Of a DNA stretch of 64,000 nucleotides, positions 1 to 12,908 are shown one piece after another. Below the pieces are notes generated by a model that did no database searches, was not told where the DNA came from, and saw only the letters and a list, made by a program, of their open reading frames with translations. Every line of letters begins with the position of its first letter. Position 1 is the first letter of the stretch. The position numbers and the translations under genes are program-made. Origin of the DNA: Nymphaea colorata (lineage: Eukaryota > Streptophyta > Magnoliopsida > Nymphaeales > Nymphaeaceae); NCBI RefSeq assembly GCF_008831285.2, contig NC_045142.1, forward strand, positions 26,921,876 through 26,985,875. Reading direction: 5' to 3'.

Positions 1-2
1 GC

Positions 3-671
3 CAGCAGCAAGCCTACGGCTTCCGGCCGGTGACTCCAGATGCCGCTGCGGGTGCTCTCAAAGTCAGGGAGACTCCCCCGACGCCATTGTCAGTAGTTCC
101 TTCCGGCGGAGATGAAGGTCTATCTTCGCCTTCTTCTCCACCGTCCGCGGACCAGCTGCCGGATGGGTGTCGAACTCCCTCCAGCGTGGTCTTTGACTCG
201 TTTGCGCCCGGGCCGGACGACCTAAACATGGCGCCGAAACGGAATTCCAGATCCGGGAAGGCCTTCCGTGCCTTGAGTACCGCGGACATTTGGGGATCCC
301 TGGGAAAGTCGAGGGTTTTCAGGGTCTTGCATTTTGATGATGATAATGATGACGACGACGTCGATGATGATGTTGACGGCAACGACAACGACAGCGACAA
401 TGGCCGTGAGAAGGCGACGGCCGGAAGACGGGAGGAAGTGGAGTTTCTACAGTTTGTTTACGAAGATCTCTTAAGGGCCATACTCTCGAATCAAGCCGAT
501 GACTGCATCGTGAAGAACGGCGACATTGCTAGCCCCAAAACTCCAAGATGCTTGAACGCCTGGATCAATGGTCTGGAGGATACGTGTCCTAACGCTCCGA
601 TCAAGCCAAGAAACCAAAGAGCTGTAGCGTCGGCTACATTTGGCTCCCTGTGTCGGAAGCTTGAGTTCTGA
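3..671 (+). CDS. 3' part of a gene for an unrecognised acidic protein
   Basis: An open frame runs from the window edge (codons begin at base 3) to a TGA at 669-671, so the true start lies upstream or outside the window. The visible 222 residues hold several proline-directed Ser/Thr sites (TPP, SPSS, TPSS, SPKTP), a strongly acidic Asp/Asn stretch encoded by GATGAT/GACGAC runs at about 335-405, a predicted helical piece (EEVEFLQFVYEDLLRAIL) and a basic tail ending in CRKLEF. There is no membrane segment. Codon use is GC-rich in the first half, which fits a plant coding exon. I do not recognise the family; a nuclear regulatory or adaptor role is only a guess. The opposite-strand frame at 14-400 is taken as a shadow of the low-complexity bases. 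Confidence 0.55.
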   Translation, partial: QQQAYGFRPVTPDAAAGALKVRETPPTPLSVVPSGGDEGLSSPSSPPSADQLPDGCRTPSSVVFDSFAPGPDDLNMAPKRNSRSGKAFRALSTADIWGSLGKSRVFRVLHFDDDNDDDDVDDDVDGNDNDSDNGREKATAGRREEVEFLQFVYEDLLRAILSNQADDCIVKNGDIASPKTPRCLNAWINGLEDTCPNAPIKPRNQRAVASATFGSLCRKLEF

Positions 672-1704
672 ACCGGCAGCTTTGCTCTTTTCTACGTAAA
701 CCAGTCGTCAACGCAAGACTTGGAGGATGCAGCAGTTTGGGTCTTCTCCTTTCGGGCGAAACAGGGGCAAGGGCTTCGTGAAAAGCTGTATTCTAGTTTT
801 GTGTTTCCATGGTGCTAAATTCTTCTTTTCAGTTTGTATGCCAGCTCTTGTAAATTATCCCTTCCACTGCTAGTTCTGATTGTATCTGAATCTAATTCTT
901 CGGCCTCTTGGAATTATTTGCTTCCTACCTTTCTTCGACTGGTTGATATGCGTTGGTCTCGTATTCTCCAATCCTTTTCTCTAAAAAGATCGAAGAATAG
1001 GGGCGGGAAATCATAGAAACTCATTTTTTTCCAACGTGTGGGGATTTTTTGAGGGGACAAGTTTAATACCAGTGTACTCCAGGCACTCCTCGAACAGTAC
1101 TTGAAACCATTTTATGGAACAACTAAATTCGTTCAGAAAAATTTTGCACAGTTCATGGTCGTTGTGCTTAATTCACCTCGCAAAGGAAATTCAAGAAGTG
1201 GACCTTTGAAAATCATGCACCCAGCAAGACAATAGCTGAAAGAGGGATTTCCATCCTAAGTCTCCCATTCTTAAGCCATAAACCAGTAGGAAACATAAAT
1301 CAATACCAGAACAAGGCTACCCTTGTGCAAAACATAACAGAAGTAATGAGCTGTATTGCAATAAATTAATAGGAGGATACATAAGAGTTTCAGCATCCAC
1401 ATCTAACGAAAATATATTCACCAAGAAGGATCTAGATCGGCTACAAGTTTGGAACTTGTTTGTTTCTTCGTAACAAAATGACAACAATTTACTATGTGGA
1501 TGAAAACATCGCAATTTTTCCAGGAATCTGACTGATTAACCTGGAATCCCTCCATCAAGCCGCAGACAGTAAAAGAGAGCAGAGTATATCCTACAAAAAA
1601 AGGAATGCAAACGTACCGACGGACTGTGAAGTTAGAATGTTACTGAGATCAGCAGGCCCTTCCGCGGGTTTCAAAAAATAAACTCATCCTCTCCGTAGCT
1701 AAAC
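672..1704. other. Convergent intergenic region, 3' flanks
   Basis: About 1 kb of AT-rich DNA between the stop of the acidic-protein gene (+) and the stop of the nucleotide-sugar transporter (-). It should contain both 3' UTRs. I see no further coding sequence; the short frames at 834-1016 and 1317-1514 have no recognisable features. Confidence 0.6.
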
Positions 1705-4700
1705 CTAAACCTTCTCATCACCGTGTTCTGAACCAGCATGTTTCTGAGACTTGTCCACAGTAAGTGAGTAATTCCGACGCTCTTTGCCTCCAGGTTTGGA
1801 TGAAGCGTTGCCATACCAGATCATTCCGACCACTGCTAAAACCATGCCTAGAACAACTTGTAAGTTCAGACCTTCTCTGCCAAAGAACAAGAAACCCAGG
1901 AACAAAACAAGGATCGTTTTCATGTGGCCGAGGACTTGGAAGGAAACAGCAGTGAATCTTCCAATACAGATGAACTGACTTAGGTTGGTGCCCACTGCTA
2001 TTGTGCAGGACAGTGCAATGAATAACTGGAACAGGAAAACAAAATAATCAGCAAAGAAATAGAAACAATAACAAAAAACATATAGGAAACTTAAAAAAAC
2101 ACAAAAGGTTGATAATTGGCATTTAGCTCAAAGACGTCTGACAAGTTGACCCTGCAGGGACAGAGGATCTTCACACATACAAAACTCAAATTGAATATTG
2201 ATACCAGTAGAATGGATATTAATTTACATGAACCACACAGATGATGACACTATAAGCTCCAGAAAACTGAAAATTGGATCTTTCAATAGAAAGGCAATAT
2301 AGCTATGCTCGACAATGCAGGTTATAATAATTTGTCATACCCTTTTATTTCTCCTCTCTTCCTTCCCTAAGGCACATACCACCAGTACAACTTATTTCTA
2401 CAAGGGATAATAAGAAAATTAATATATATATAAATTGCTTACTTACCACAGATACCACGTTGAAATCATACATATCAATTCTTTTATTTGTCAACCAGAA
2501 ATCCAAGAAGGGCCCAATGATCAGCAGCGTCGCAGCCTGAACTGGGGCAGTATGGCCCAAGAGGTTGAATGATCCGAGAGAGTACTTCCGTTGCAAAAAG
2601 TGTACATACTGCAACGAAGAAAAAACATGCAAGTCAATTTTTACCATCATTATTTCTAGTGTACTAGCCATCACATTCAGGGGAAGGGATAGCAGACCCA
2701 ATTCACAGACAATAGGTGGCGAAGACTTCCACAACAGAGGCTTATCGTATACATTCCAAAATTTAAGCTAATTTTCTGTCCTAAAAGTATTGAACCAGTC
2801 ATTCCATGATATAAGAAAACATGCTTCGTAATACTTTGTGTGGCTATATCCATTTTCCAAGATTAAGTTTCACAATAACAGAGCTGCAACTTGAACAATA
2901 GCCCTGGAACATCAGGAAAGATAGAAACCATTTGCTAATAATTGGTACACCTAGCTTTATACAAGTAATAATGAGACAAATGCCACTAAAGTTAGAAAAG
3001 TATTTGCTAAGAAGAGGCCATGTAGACTTTGTACTTTGTATGCTAAAGGAATTGCTTCCAACCCTCAGCTTCAGAGCACTCAAGTACACAACAAGGCCAT
3101 CAATGGAATCAACAAACATATAGTTGATTAATTAGTTAAAAATAAGTAGTGGGTCAAAGCAGTTCTCCTGAGGACTGAAATCATCTGAAGTAACGTTCCC
3201 ATCAAATCGATCCAGGCCCAATCCCTGTTCAGCTGTCAGGAGTTGAGCTGTTTCAAATTTTCAATACAGGTCCTGAAGGAAGGGAAAGAAATTCGCGGTA
3301 ACCGAAATAAACTAAATGTGATGACCCAGTGTCAGCACTATAAAAATGGTGGGGTTGAGATCCACAATTTACTTACATATTGTTGCAAGGAAGTGCTCCA
3401 AACAGCAATAACAGCTGCAAGAAAGCCCTTTGTGTTAACACTGACATCAGTCACTGTGCAAACACCAACACCTATGAGAACAACAAGTATACTAAGCTTT
3501 GTGTCTCTTGAATATCGAATATGATCCAGGACAACTTCCAATAAACAAGAAACTGGAATCATGCTGAGCTTTGCAATCTGCCAATCAAACGACAGTTTGA
3601 ATTATTAACAGAGGTAAGTAATCTGTTATCATAGATCACCAGAACTGGTCAGAACTGAAAGTGATTACCTGATAAAACCCCACAGAGTTCCACATGAGAC
3701 TCACATTCATGCCAACAATGGAAAAGTTTGCAAATACAACAAATTTGAGAAGCTCTGACACTGGTAGATGAGAGGCCTGTATGTAACCCATCCATCTAAG
3801 AACCATAGTCATAAGGGTTGTGGTCGCAAAATGTAAGCCAGTTAATGTTGTTGCTGTAGAAATTCAATTCCATGCAAAAGAAGACAAGAAAAAGGATTAG
3901 AGAAACCTTTAAAATAACAAGGATACAGCAGATATTAACTAAGGTAGGACACAATGTCCAGAAATTTTCAAACATCGCCAGATATTATGACATACCCGGC
4001 TACTGCCAAATAACCCCACCACCCTCAGTGGTAATAAAGGGAACACAATTGCATGACACACATACACACATAAATCACTCGCTCAGACACCCTTGCACAT
4101 GTCATGTTCAGATCAGGTAAAGTACAACTCTGACATACACCACCAATAAAACACGAATGAGCAACTAAAACTTCTGCAGGAATTGACAGTAGAAGTTATG
4201 GAACCCTGTGAATAAGAATGCAAGCTTCGGCCAAGAAACTAAGCAATTAACTGAAGAAATTTTAGGAACAAAGTTTCCCTTCGTTTGCTTTAGATATCCT
4301 TTGAAAAGCTCAACAATTGAGTTCTCAGTAGTAACATAAATAAAAGAGAAAAATTATCCAAGGCAAAGAACTGGAAGAGGGATCCATGGGCATACTAAAG
4401 ATCCAATACAACAGTAGCGCAATAACTTAGGGAGCTTTTAACAGAAACTTGAGAAACGGAACTAAAGTTTTCGTTAGAAAAAGTAGCCTTATCTGGCAAT
4501 CCAAAAGGCACACGAGAGAAATCAATTGATCCTTTGATTGAAATGGAAAAGAAACTACTAAAGACATGGTGGTAGCACTTGTCACTAGTCAAGAACAAAA
4601 TTAATTATCGAATCTCCCATGTAACTATCAAGGATTTCATTTATCATTGATAACCACAGAATATACATGTAACTGAAGTCCATCTAGCGTGATTCCTTTA

Positions 4701-5377
4701 CACATTTGTCAATCATCGAGTCATTAAAACTAAAACAATAGGATAAGACCAAAAAAGGTTGTTATTCATTATAAATAGCCCTAGGAGTCGATATAGGAGA
4801 GTCCCTCAAAGCCATAAGCATTCAAAAGACTATAAGAGAAAAAGGGGAAAGACTGGAATATCATAAACTGTTGCTAATCGAATCGATTTAGGTGCTCCCG
4901 ATCAGCTAAGCAAACTGGCATTTTGCATTTTTTGTGTTTATAGAGCTTCCAAGGATGAAGCTTCCAGAACACAAAGATGGAAATCAAGATTTAGCAGATC
5001 CACACTTTCCGGAAGGCGGAACACTGGAGGATCAACTAGAGACACTGTCTAGGTCAGCAAGTAGGACTAAAAGGCTGCAGACTGTCAGACACAAGCTTTC
5101 TTTGTTTTGAATTAATAGAATACAGAACTGCTAACCGATTTAATCAATACAATCTATTATTTTCTTCCCATTATCTTTTCCATTCTAGCAAATCGAGCTA
5201 ACAAGATAATCGGAAGAGGAGAAGCAAATGAAAAGCTGAGAAATTACCAAAACTAAAGCCATAGGTGGCCATCAGAGCCTTGTTGACTAAGATGATTCCG
5301 ACTGACGTAACAACATTGAACATCCATGATGCGATATCCACTGCAGCCTTCTTTTCTGCCTTGCTAGACGGCGCCAT
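1705..5377 (-). CDS. Nucleotide-sugar transporter, TPT/NST family (URGT/KT-group like)
   Basis: Five exons on the minus strand: 5377-5248, 3853-3669, 3577-3377, 2608-2447 and 2025-1705. All have GT-AG introns and the phases agree, giving 332 aa. The protein should be a multi-pass Golgi membrane antiporter that exchanges a UDP-sugar for UMP and supplies cell-wall glycosyltransferases. Family signatures seen: [17 protein letters not shown] first helix (here [10 protein letters not shown]), ATTLTGLHF across the exon 1/2 junction, [53 protein letters not shown], and [13 protein letters not shown] near the C terminus. The tail has a basic KPGGKERR motif. The start is the Met at 5377 ([13 protein letters not shown]), which matches family N termini. 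An in-frame Met 24 codons upstream (5449) would add a leader the family lacks. The transported sugar (rhamnose, galactose or xylose) cannot be fixed from sequence. Confidence 0.9.
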
Positions 5378-6500
5378 TCCTTCGCCAAAAGAAAAGGGAA
5401 AAGGAAATACTCTTTGGGTGTTCTCCCTCACGACTCCATTCTTCCCCAACGCTCAGAACTAAGCTAATACGAAAGAGCAAATTGTTCACCTTCGGACAGT
5501 TTCCACTCACTGCTGCGTTTTACTAGAAGAACGATCTATAAAGGTTCTCCAACTGAGGACTTTGGCATACGGAGTAGTTCCAGTCCCCCTGCAATTTCTT
5601 CCCGACCGATCTCCTTAAGAACAGAAGATGAACCAGAGGGAAGAACTCCAGAGATCTCTGAATCACTTCTAGCGATCTGAACCTCGGGACTCCCGCGCCC
5701 TGTTCTGCTGACGGAAAAGATTCAGTATTTCCAGAAACATGAATTCCACAACTGGCCGGATTCGCAACATCCGACGATACATGAACTCAAATGTAAAAAG
5801 AATGCATCGGCTGAAAATGGAGAAAAGATCCGCAACAAATGAGAACTACCGGTCAGTACCTTTCTCGTGGATCTTCAGCACTGCGATCTCACAAGGCCAG
5901 CTTCCGATCTACTTCCGACGGACATCTTCGAGACCAGAGATTGCGGGGACTACTTCCTACTGAGCCCGATGAGTTCGCCGGTCGGCCAGGGACCGGGCGA
6001 CTCAGATTTGCAATCCCCGCAGCGACGGATCCACCCGCCAAGACGAACGAGGTGTCCGCCGGCCGGAAACGGGAGCTGGTACCGGCAAAGGGGGAAGATC
6101 TCCCGCCTAGAAAAACCAGAGCGAATACAAAAAATTCCGAGATACCTACCACCTGATTGAGGGCGAGGGAGTCACGCACAAAAGCGGAGGCATGGAGGAG
6201 CAGGAGCAGGAGGAAACAACCGTTTTATTTTGCGCATTTATACGAAACCGGCAATCAGATTTTCCACGTGGCGCTCAGATGCGAGGAGGCGAGCCTCTCA
6301 GACCCGCTGGATCCCGTTAATTTTTCCGATCAGTTTGGCTGCAGATTTAATGACCCAAATGCCCCTCCCCGCATAAATCAACCATGTCCATCCCTGGGCT
6401 GGAACACACCAATTTTATTTTTATTCTCTTCTGTCTTCATTTGTTTAGAGTTTTTGCTCTCATATTTATATCCACCACTTGTATTATACAAAAAAAATAA
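5378..6500 (-). promoter_or_regulatory. 5' leader and promoter region of the transporter gene
   Basis: This is the region upstream of the transporter start. Bases 5700-6180 are GC-richer than the surroundings and are open in several frames on both strands (for example 5889-6179 minus, 5839-6156 plus). That is common in plant 5' leaders, but an unannotated exon is possible. No TATA box could be set with confidence. Beyond 6400 the DNA turns AT-rich. Confidence 0.35.
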
Positions 6501-9500
6501 ATAAATAAATAATGATATTTTTATTTTAGTTAAAATTTAAAAACTTTAATTCCGTCCATTTCATAAAAAATTTCTGGCTCCAATATCCACAAACGCATAA
6601 TTGTTTCTTTTCTTTTTTTCCACAAAACAAAACTCGAACAAACATTAAAAATGGTCCCAAATGGCTTGCCCTTGTTTACCAAGGAATGTGCAATTGGCAG
6701 TGAACTGATCATACAAATGAAAATTTGAAAAGAAGTTTAGCTAGTTAAGGAGGAGGAGCATTTCATCCCATCTTGTGGATCTATGAGAGTCCAAACACCT
6801 TTTCTTCTTATTTAAAGTATTGTAAGGTTATTGCTTGTTTCGGGGTTTGAATGAATGCCCTTTTAACTCAAGCATTGCCGTCATTTGTAGCATAGAAGTA
6901 TGATGCACCGAAACGCTGACCTTTTCAAATTTGTGTTGGAAAATAGTGACAAAAATATATATGGATAAACGAAAAGATCACTTGGGCGCCATGAACTGGA
7001 AATCAAGCGCTTGGGATGAAGCTTTTATGGGATCAGCTGGAAGGATTAAGAGTTAGAGCTGATTCAAACACGATGCAATTAAAAATGGGACAAGCCATAA
7101 TGTATCATATCTGACCCATTTGCAGCCCCTGGGCTTGGCTCGCAAATTGACTAACAAGAGTTGAGTGGGTGGCCGAGCTGCAAATGAGTCAAGGTTAGGC
7201 TTCGCTTGCCAGACTCAGCATCAACATTTAGAAAAATCTTCTGCTCCTTTCACTCAAAAACTTGCATGTTTGTGCCCTCTCACTCCCTTCTTGTGGGGAG
7301 GTGAGAGGCTTTCATGAGTATGATCAACATGCAAACCTAAAAAACAAGAAGCTTCACCTGCCGCTTGGATGATGTTAAGTAAAGCAGCATCAAAATGCCA
7401 AATTGTTCGTATTATTTTCCATGTTAAAATCTGATTTTGGATTTCTATTTTACAAAAATTTGTTGCACATGAAACCTGCATTCAGGTGAAAGATGTATAC
7501 CTTTGGCTTGTGCAAAGAGTTTGGCAAAGGTTTCTTACCAAAGGAGTGTACCTACCTTCAATCTTGCAGCAAGGATCAAACACCCTAAAATGCGAATTCG
7601 CAACGTCACTTCACTTAAGTTGGTGCGAGTCGATTTGACAATGAAAACTGTGTTCCTGTTGCCAAACAACTCCTTTAGGCATGGGGCATGCCGGGGAGCC
7701 TTACAGCCCATCTCACAATTTTTTTGTCTTGTTTGCACCCATCAATTATGGTGGAGACGAAGTGTCTCAACTCGTGCTTTGGAGACTCTTCCTCCAACCT
7801 AAACGTCGCCTTCCTATAAATCACGTCCACCACAAGAAAAGTAACAGGACACAAGAAAAGTAACAGGACTCTGAATTAGGCTACTGAACCTCTCGGATCA
7901 CCATCATGCTGCCAATCTCGACAGCCAAACATATGTCATTTACTAATGCCTGGTCGCTTTCTCGACGCAGCCAAGAATGAGCGGTAGCCTCCATGGAAAT
8001 CCCATCTCAAGAACCTTGGTAAAAACTGAGCGACTCTAAATTTTCCGGCCATCGCGTTTGAGCCCTCCAATCCTGTGGATGGGATGCGAATGACAATTAT
8101 CGAAAGGCCATCGGCGTTGAAAACTTGAACTTGTGGTTTCATAACTAGAGATCAGGCAAGCAGATCATCCGACTGAGATTGGGTAGCACTACCGCAACCA
8201 GTTGGGTCTCCAGTTCGAAGAAGTCCATGAGGCTTGTGCATCAGCTTGCTTAACTGCATATCCAATGGAGGAGGAAAAAGAGAAAGAGCAAAAACAAGCT
8301 CAATTTCTTTTTCTCAGGTTTCAATAAGAGATGAGCAACGGAAGGTTTTGATGAGATTTCGGGAAGTGTCGTGGGCTGGTGCACCGCACTCAATACCAAT
8401 CCGATTTGATGTCAAACGGGCTCATTGGTTGATGGTTGATTAGGTTCTTGAAGCAAAAGCTCCGTCTACCTAGCTAGGAGGGTTGGGCTTAGATTTTGAA
8501 GTTTTTTTAAGAGAAAATTGGAGGAGTCTAATGTGTGGTTGTGTCTGTTCAGAAACTTGGCTTTCGTAATTTAATTCTTGGGTTGTAGTTTTTTTACGTG
8601 AACTAGTGGAAGCGTGCCCAAACCAGCTTAAATGTCAAAAAACAAAACATACTAACAGGTCCCGCCAAAATGGGTCGAGATCATATGAAACGGAGAAGGG
8701 GACCAACTGCAGCCATGTTTTGTGGCGGAGTCGCCCTTCAATTCATATAGCCTTCTGTCGTTGAAAAGAACATAGGATTTAGACAAGTTTTCCCGTGATC
8801 ACCGCCAACGACCAGGGCTTGCTTTGACACTACAGCTGTGCCACATGTTTCAAGATTGCCTCCTTCGATCTCCTCGCCATGGTTTGGAGCTTCTTCGTTT
8901 TTCATTTTTATGGCCGACCCGCGTTCTTTGCCCTCTCCCCAATGATTGGAGAAGTCCACAGTTAACGAGGCAACGATGAAATGTTGAGTAAAGTACTTCT
9001 CGGGAAGGTCTGCGAGGAGACATAATACATTGTTTTATGATTTGAACAAGCAGAAGACCCCTTAATCCCCCCTCTGACCAAAAATCTTCCTTAGAGGGCC
9101 TCTGACAGAAGGATGGGAATTCTTTGGACTGCTGCTTCAAGTGAAAAGTTTCATCACCGTTCAATACGATTTCACCTGCTCTACAACGATGACACTTTAA
9201 AGTTCAAAATAAGGAAGTCGGCCTTGGAGGATTCCGAACTCTCTTTTGAGATGAACCCGGCACACCATGGAAAAGGTATGGCACGAGACATTTTTCCTGC
9301 TATCAAACACCCGCGTAAGATCGTTGTACTTGATCTATACAGTAACCGAGTTACAAAACTTATCTAGCACTCTGTGTGTGTATGTTGTGTGTGTTTTATC
9401 TGCACAGCAACAGAGTAGCAAACTTTTCTGAAACTCCCCGTCTTATGTGTGTGTGCCTCCACACATGCACATACATGATCTTTGCTGCAAGCCTGCAAGC

Positions 9501-9710
9501 AAATGGAATGACCAGGAACCGGAAGATGATTTGCAGCAATTAAGAAACCAATTACTTCAAACATCTCTAAAGTTTATATGTAACTCACCGAACTCTTTAA
9601 AATACACTCCACGACCAAAAGGAAAAGAAAAATAAGGTAACAAAAGCCCAACAATAAAAATCAGAAAATACAGGAGGAATCACGAGGATTACACTATTTA
9701 CGCATGATGA
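6501..9710. other. Intergenic region without a recognisable gene
   Basis: About 3.2 kb between the transporter promoter and the 3' end of YCF54. It contains short open frames on both strands (for example 7503-7802 plus, 8850-9164 minus), none with a motif I recognise. A 19-bp unit is duplicated in tandem at 7832-7869. The stretch near 7110-7200 (CCCATTTGCAGCCCC followed by related G/C-rich words) resembles eroded repeat DNA. There are GT-rich runs near 9372-9395. Confidence 0.5.
7832..7869. repeat. 19-bp tandem duplication
   Basis: ACAAGAAAAGTAACAGGAC occurs twice in direct succession (7832-7850 and 7851-7869) with no mismatch. It is a recent local slippage or duplication in intergenic DNA. 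Confidence 0.9.
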
Positions 9711-12700
9711 TTACTGTTGGTTGGTTGGTGGTAAAAAGCGTTCCCACCATCCATAATCATACTTGGGATAAGGAGCCACCCACTGCTCTGGAGTTGAGAA
9801 CTTGATGTCTACCGGGTTACAAGCCAATGCTTCCTCTAGACTTTCGGCTTCAAACTCTGCATATAAAACTCGGTCTAATCTCAGCTTCATGAACCTACAG
9901 GAAAATAACGAGAACAGTCAACTGGATGCATGCAATAAAATAGACATCACTCAAACCATCCTTATAAACATAAATGATAGCAGTCTTAGCATAACATTAC
10001 CATCTCTTCTTAAACCAAGTTATAATAAGATAAATGCATCGTTTGGTCAGCTGTTCTGACGCAGAGGATAAAACCCAATAGCAATTCTTAGCTGTTCTAT
10101 CTTTTAAATTTGGCATCACTAATCTTCAAGATCCAATAAAGTAACAAGGTACAAGCCTATTGCAAAAGCGCTTAAAGTAATGAGTGTTGGGTGAAGAAAA
10201 GCCTAATACATAGTTCGCGCAGAAACTGCAACCCGCTGCTCCCGAAAAGTAGAGGGTATTGGGTGAAGAAAGGTCTAGAACACATACTTCGTCACAAAGT
10301 GAAGACAACATGGGTGCTTCATTAATGACAGAGGACGTGGAGAAACCGCAACCCATTGCCCCCAAACAGCAGAAGGTACTGGGTGAAGAAATACCTATAC
10401 TACAGCGCTTGCCACAAAATGAAGACAAGGTAGATCCCCTGGTACTATTCTAGCAATAACAAGTCTAAAGCACATGATGGAACTCCAAAATTATCTCCAT
10501 GCACTTTGCTGCTTAGTTCCTTTAGTTACATTGAAAGGATAACACGGTAATCAGTTCCCTGGTTAAGAGAATATGCGGATATCATGACATAGAAGATTGG
10601 AGGACTGACCGAGTTCCGCGTTCAAATCTGGGAGAGTTCATTAAATTTTCCAATAACTATTGTCCTGAAATAGTGTAGAAGTCCCCTCTTAGTCAGAAGC
10701 AAGCAAGGGTTGGTGGTTTGTGTCGTGACGATACACGGTAAAAAGAATCATAAACATTCAATCATAGACAACAAACGAGAAAAATGAAATGATAAACCCA
10801 ATATAAAAAAATGCGTCAAGTCCTAGCACACTCTTTTTTAGGACTAGATGCTTCCCAAAGATGAGAAAGAAGTCAGGTTTCCTCTTTCTTGATCATCCCA
10901 GTGAATGTATGGTACTGCAGGCATGTATTCAAGAATAAGAGAGAAATAACAAATTAGCAGGTGTCATATATAGGAAAAAAAGGTTTTAGAAGGAAATCGA
11001 AAACATGAGCTTGATAATGGCTTCAAATCTATGATTGGACTCAAAAAAGCATAGTCCTTGAACAATTTTACAAAGAAAAACCCACTCAGCTAAACTGACG
11101 AATGTTACTGTCACCTGCCAAATTGGTTTCGGGATCCCTTTGAACTTTTCAAGAAACAAAGAAAAGTGAAATTGGTTCCCACTTCCTACCAATTAATCTT
11201 TGCAAAAAAAGTTCATCAGTTCTCTTTTTTTGCTCTATTATCATGTTTAAAGATGGTTGCGAGCAAGATCCTTCGATTAAGATGCCACAACTTATTAGAT
11301 CATGCTTGGAGCGACAACTAGTTTTATGCCCCAAAGTCACCTACAGAGTCAAATTCAGACATCTACTGCATCTCCTCACTGCCCTTCAGCAACATACCTA
11401 AACATATGTGCTACTCCTATCCACGTGGATCAACTAATAGCATAATCAAGGGCGTTTCCTGGTCTTATCCATGCTCTTATCAAGGCAAAATTGTATCTGC
11501 AAAGAAATTTCACCTTTTGTGTCTTACAGTAAAAATGGACAAAACTGATTTTTTAGCCAAAACTTGAAACATGGCCGTTTCAGACAACAGCATCACTGTT
11601 AACTTCTATTAGTGACCTTCCATTATCACCATTCGATAATATTAAACTTCAAAGATCACATAAAAATCACAATGCCGAAAACGGCTCGCCCTTGTTTCCT
11701 GGATGGTCTAGACATAAATCTAGCCTATCAAGGATGAAGACACACTCATAAGCTAGTTGGGGAGCCACCTTCATACTTTGGACAAGCAATAAGCAATCCA
11801 CATGAAGAAAACAACAATTTGTAGCTCATCTTCTTCTTGGAAATTCAACATAGACACTTTTAAGTGGTTTAAAAGGAAGGAGGGAAAAAGAAGAGTGAGG
11901 AAGCGTACGTCATCCAGGGACCATCAGTGGATATTAGAGCGACGGCCGGCCTCCTCAGTCGACTCGTAATCGAAGGAAACTTGTCCAAGAACTTAGGTTC
12001 GATAACCAACCAGAAATCCTGCTCTCTGTTGCGCTCTCCAAAATTCCTGAGCCTCTCAAACATGAGCTCCTTGAAGTGCTCTTCCTCGTCCAACATGAAC
12101 TTGGCGTTAGCGACCACAAAGTAATACTTTCCAGCGCCACTCTTTCCCTATAATTGAGATTTGGAAAGAGAAAAAAGAATACCATGATTAGTCTTCATGA
12201 ATGACCAACGTATCGCTGGACTACTTCGTAGGTTCTGACAGATGTATACAATTTCATAAAGCTCGTACTCATGACTAGGTTAGTCCGGTTACAAACTTCT
12301 TAATCTAAAACTGGTTGCAATGCTAAGCTTCAAGGAGTGTAGCATGATAGTTAATACAAATTTCAGCAATCTATTTGCTAAAAAACGAGTGGATCTAATA
12401 GCATCCGAACTACAGAATTAAGTGTAGATTTGGCTATTATTGTAGTTGCAGCCTCTTGAGACCATCCATAAGTGGACTTCTATGACTTGTATATGCCAAT
12501 TGTTCAAAGAAACAGAAAACCAGGGGCGATAAACTGATGGTAAGAGAAACGTTTTCCCACCTTGTCCTGCTTTTACTATACAAATGGGTACTTCACAAAC
12601 TTAAATAATGAGGGGGAGAGAGAGAGGTGGGGGCTCACCTCCTCCTCAGGCGGCTGTTGAGGGGACTCCACCTGGTTAGATTCCACGGCAACGGCCCTGG

Positions 12701-12908
12701 TTTTGGATAAAAGTACCCGAGACAGGGCCTGCGTCCTTGTCGCCAGGGAGGCAGAGCGATGCTGCGGGCAAGCCATGCCGGCGGATGAGAAGCGACGGGC
12801 GGAGGGCGGACCAGCCAGGCGGTCGGGTCTGAAGGATTCGGCGGCCTGGCCCCGCGTTTGAGCCATCGCCATGGCCGAGCAGGAACCAAAATGGAACGGC
12901 GTCGCCAT
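9711..12908 (-). CDS. YCF54: YCF54 / LCAA: scaffold subunit of Mg-protoporphyrin IX monomethyl ester cyclase
   Basis: Three exons: 12908-12639, 12147-11909 and 9894-9711. The GT-AG junctions are in phase and the total is 230 aa. Exon 1 encodes a Ser/Ala/Arg-rich, poorly acidic N terminus typical of a chloroplast transit peptide, starting MATPFHFGS at 12908. Exon 2 carries the conserved core: YYFVVANAKFMLDEEE, HFKELMFERLR, FGERNREQDFWLVIEP, FLDKFP and RPAVALISTDG. Exon 3 gives FMKLRLDRVL, a variable linker, and the family end WVAPYPKYDYGWWERFLPP. In plants and cyanobacteria YCF54 binds the di-iron cyclase (CHL27/CRD1) that forms the isocyclic ring of protochlorophyllide. It acts at plastid membranes, and loss lowers chlorophyll. 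Intron 2 is about 2 kb and holds a tandem repeat. The exon 2/3 junction splits the ACG codon before FMKL. Confidence 0.93.
10185..10440. repeat. Imperfect tandem repeat in YCF54 intron 2
   Basis: Three related copies begin near 10185, 10255 and 10375. Each starts with a TGGGTGAAGAAA box. Copies 1 and 2 also share an AGAAACYGCAACCC box, followed by similar sequence. The distance between copies 2 and 3 is 120 bp; copy 1 is shorter by about 48 bp. Both spacings are multiples of three, and frames stay open through the array: 10126-10428 on minus, 10259-10453 on plus. Confidence 0.75.

Noticed and set aside
14-400. 128-codon minus frame with Ser-rich start
   Set aside because: It is the reverse of the GAC/GAT-rich part of the plus-strand coding frame; the Ser/Leu run is only the complement of a low-complexity stretch.
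10560-10660. Possible tRNA-like B box (GCGTTCAAATC)
   Set aside because: No matching A box, acceptor stem or cloverleaf could be drawn around it.
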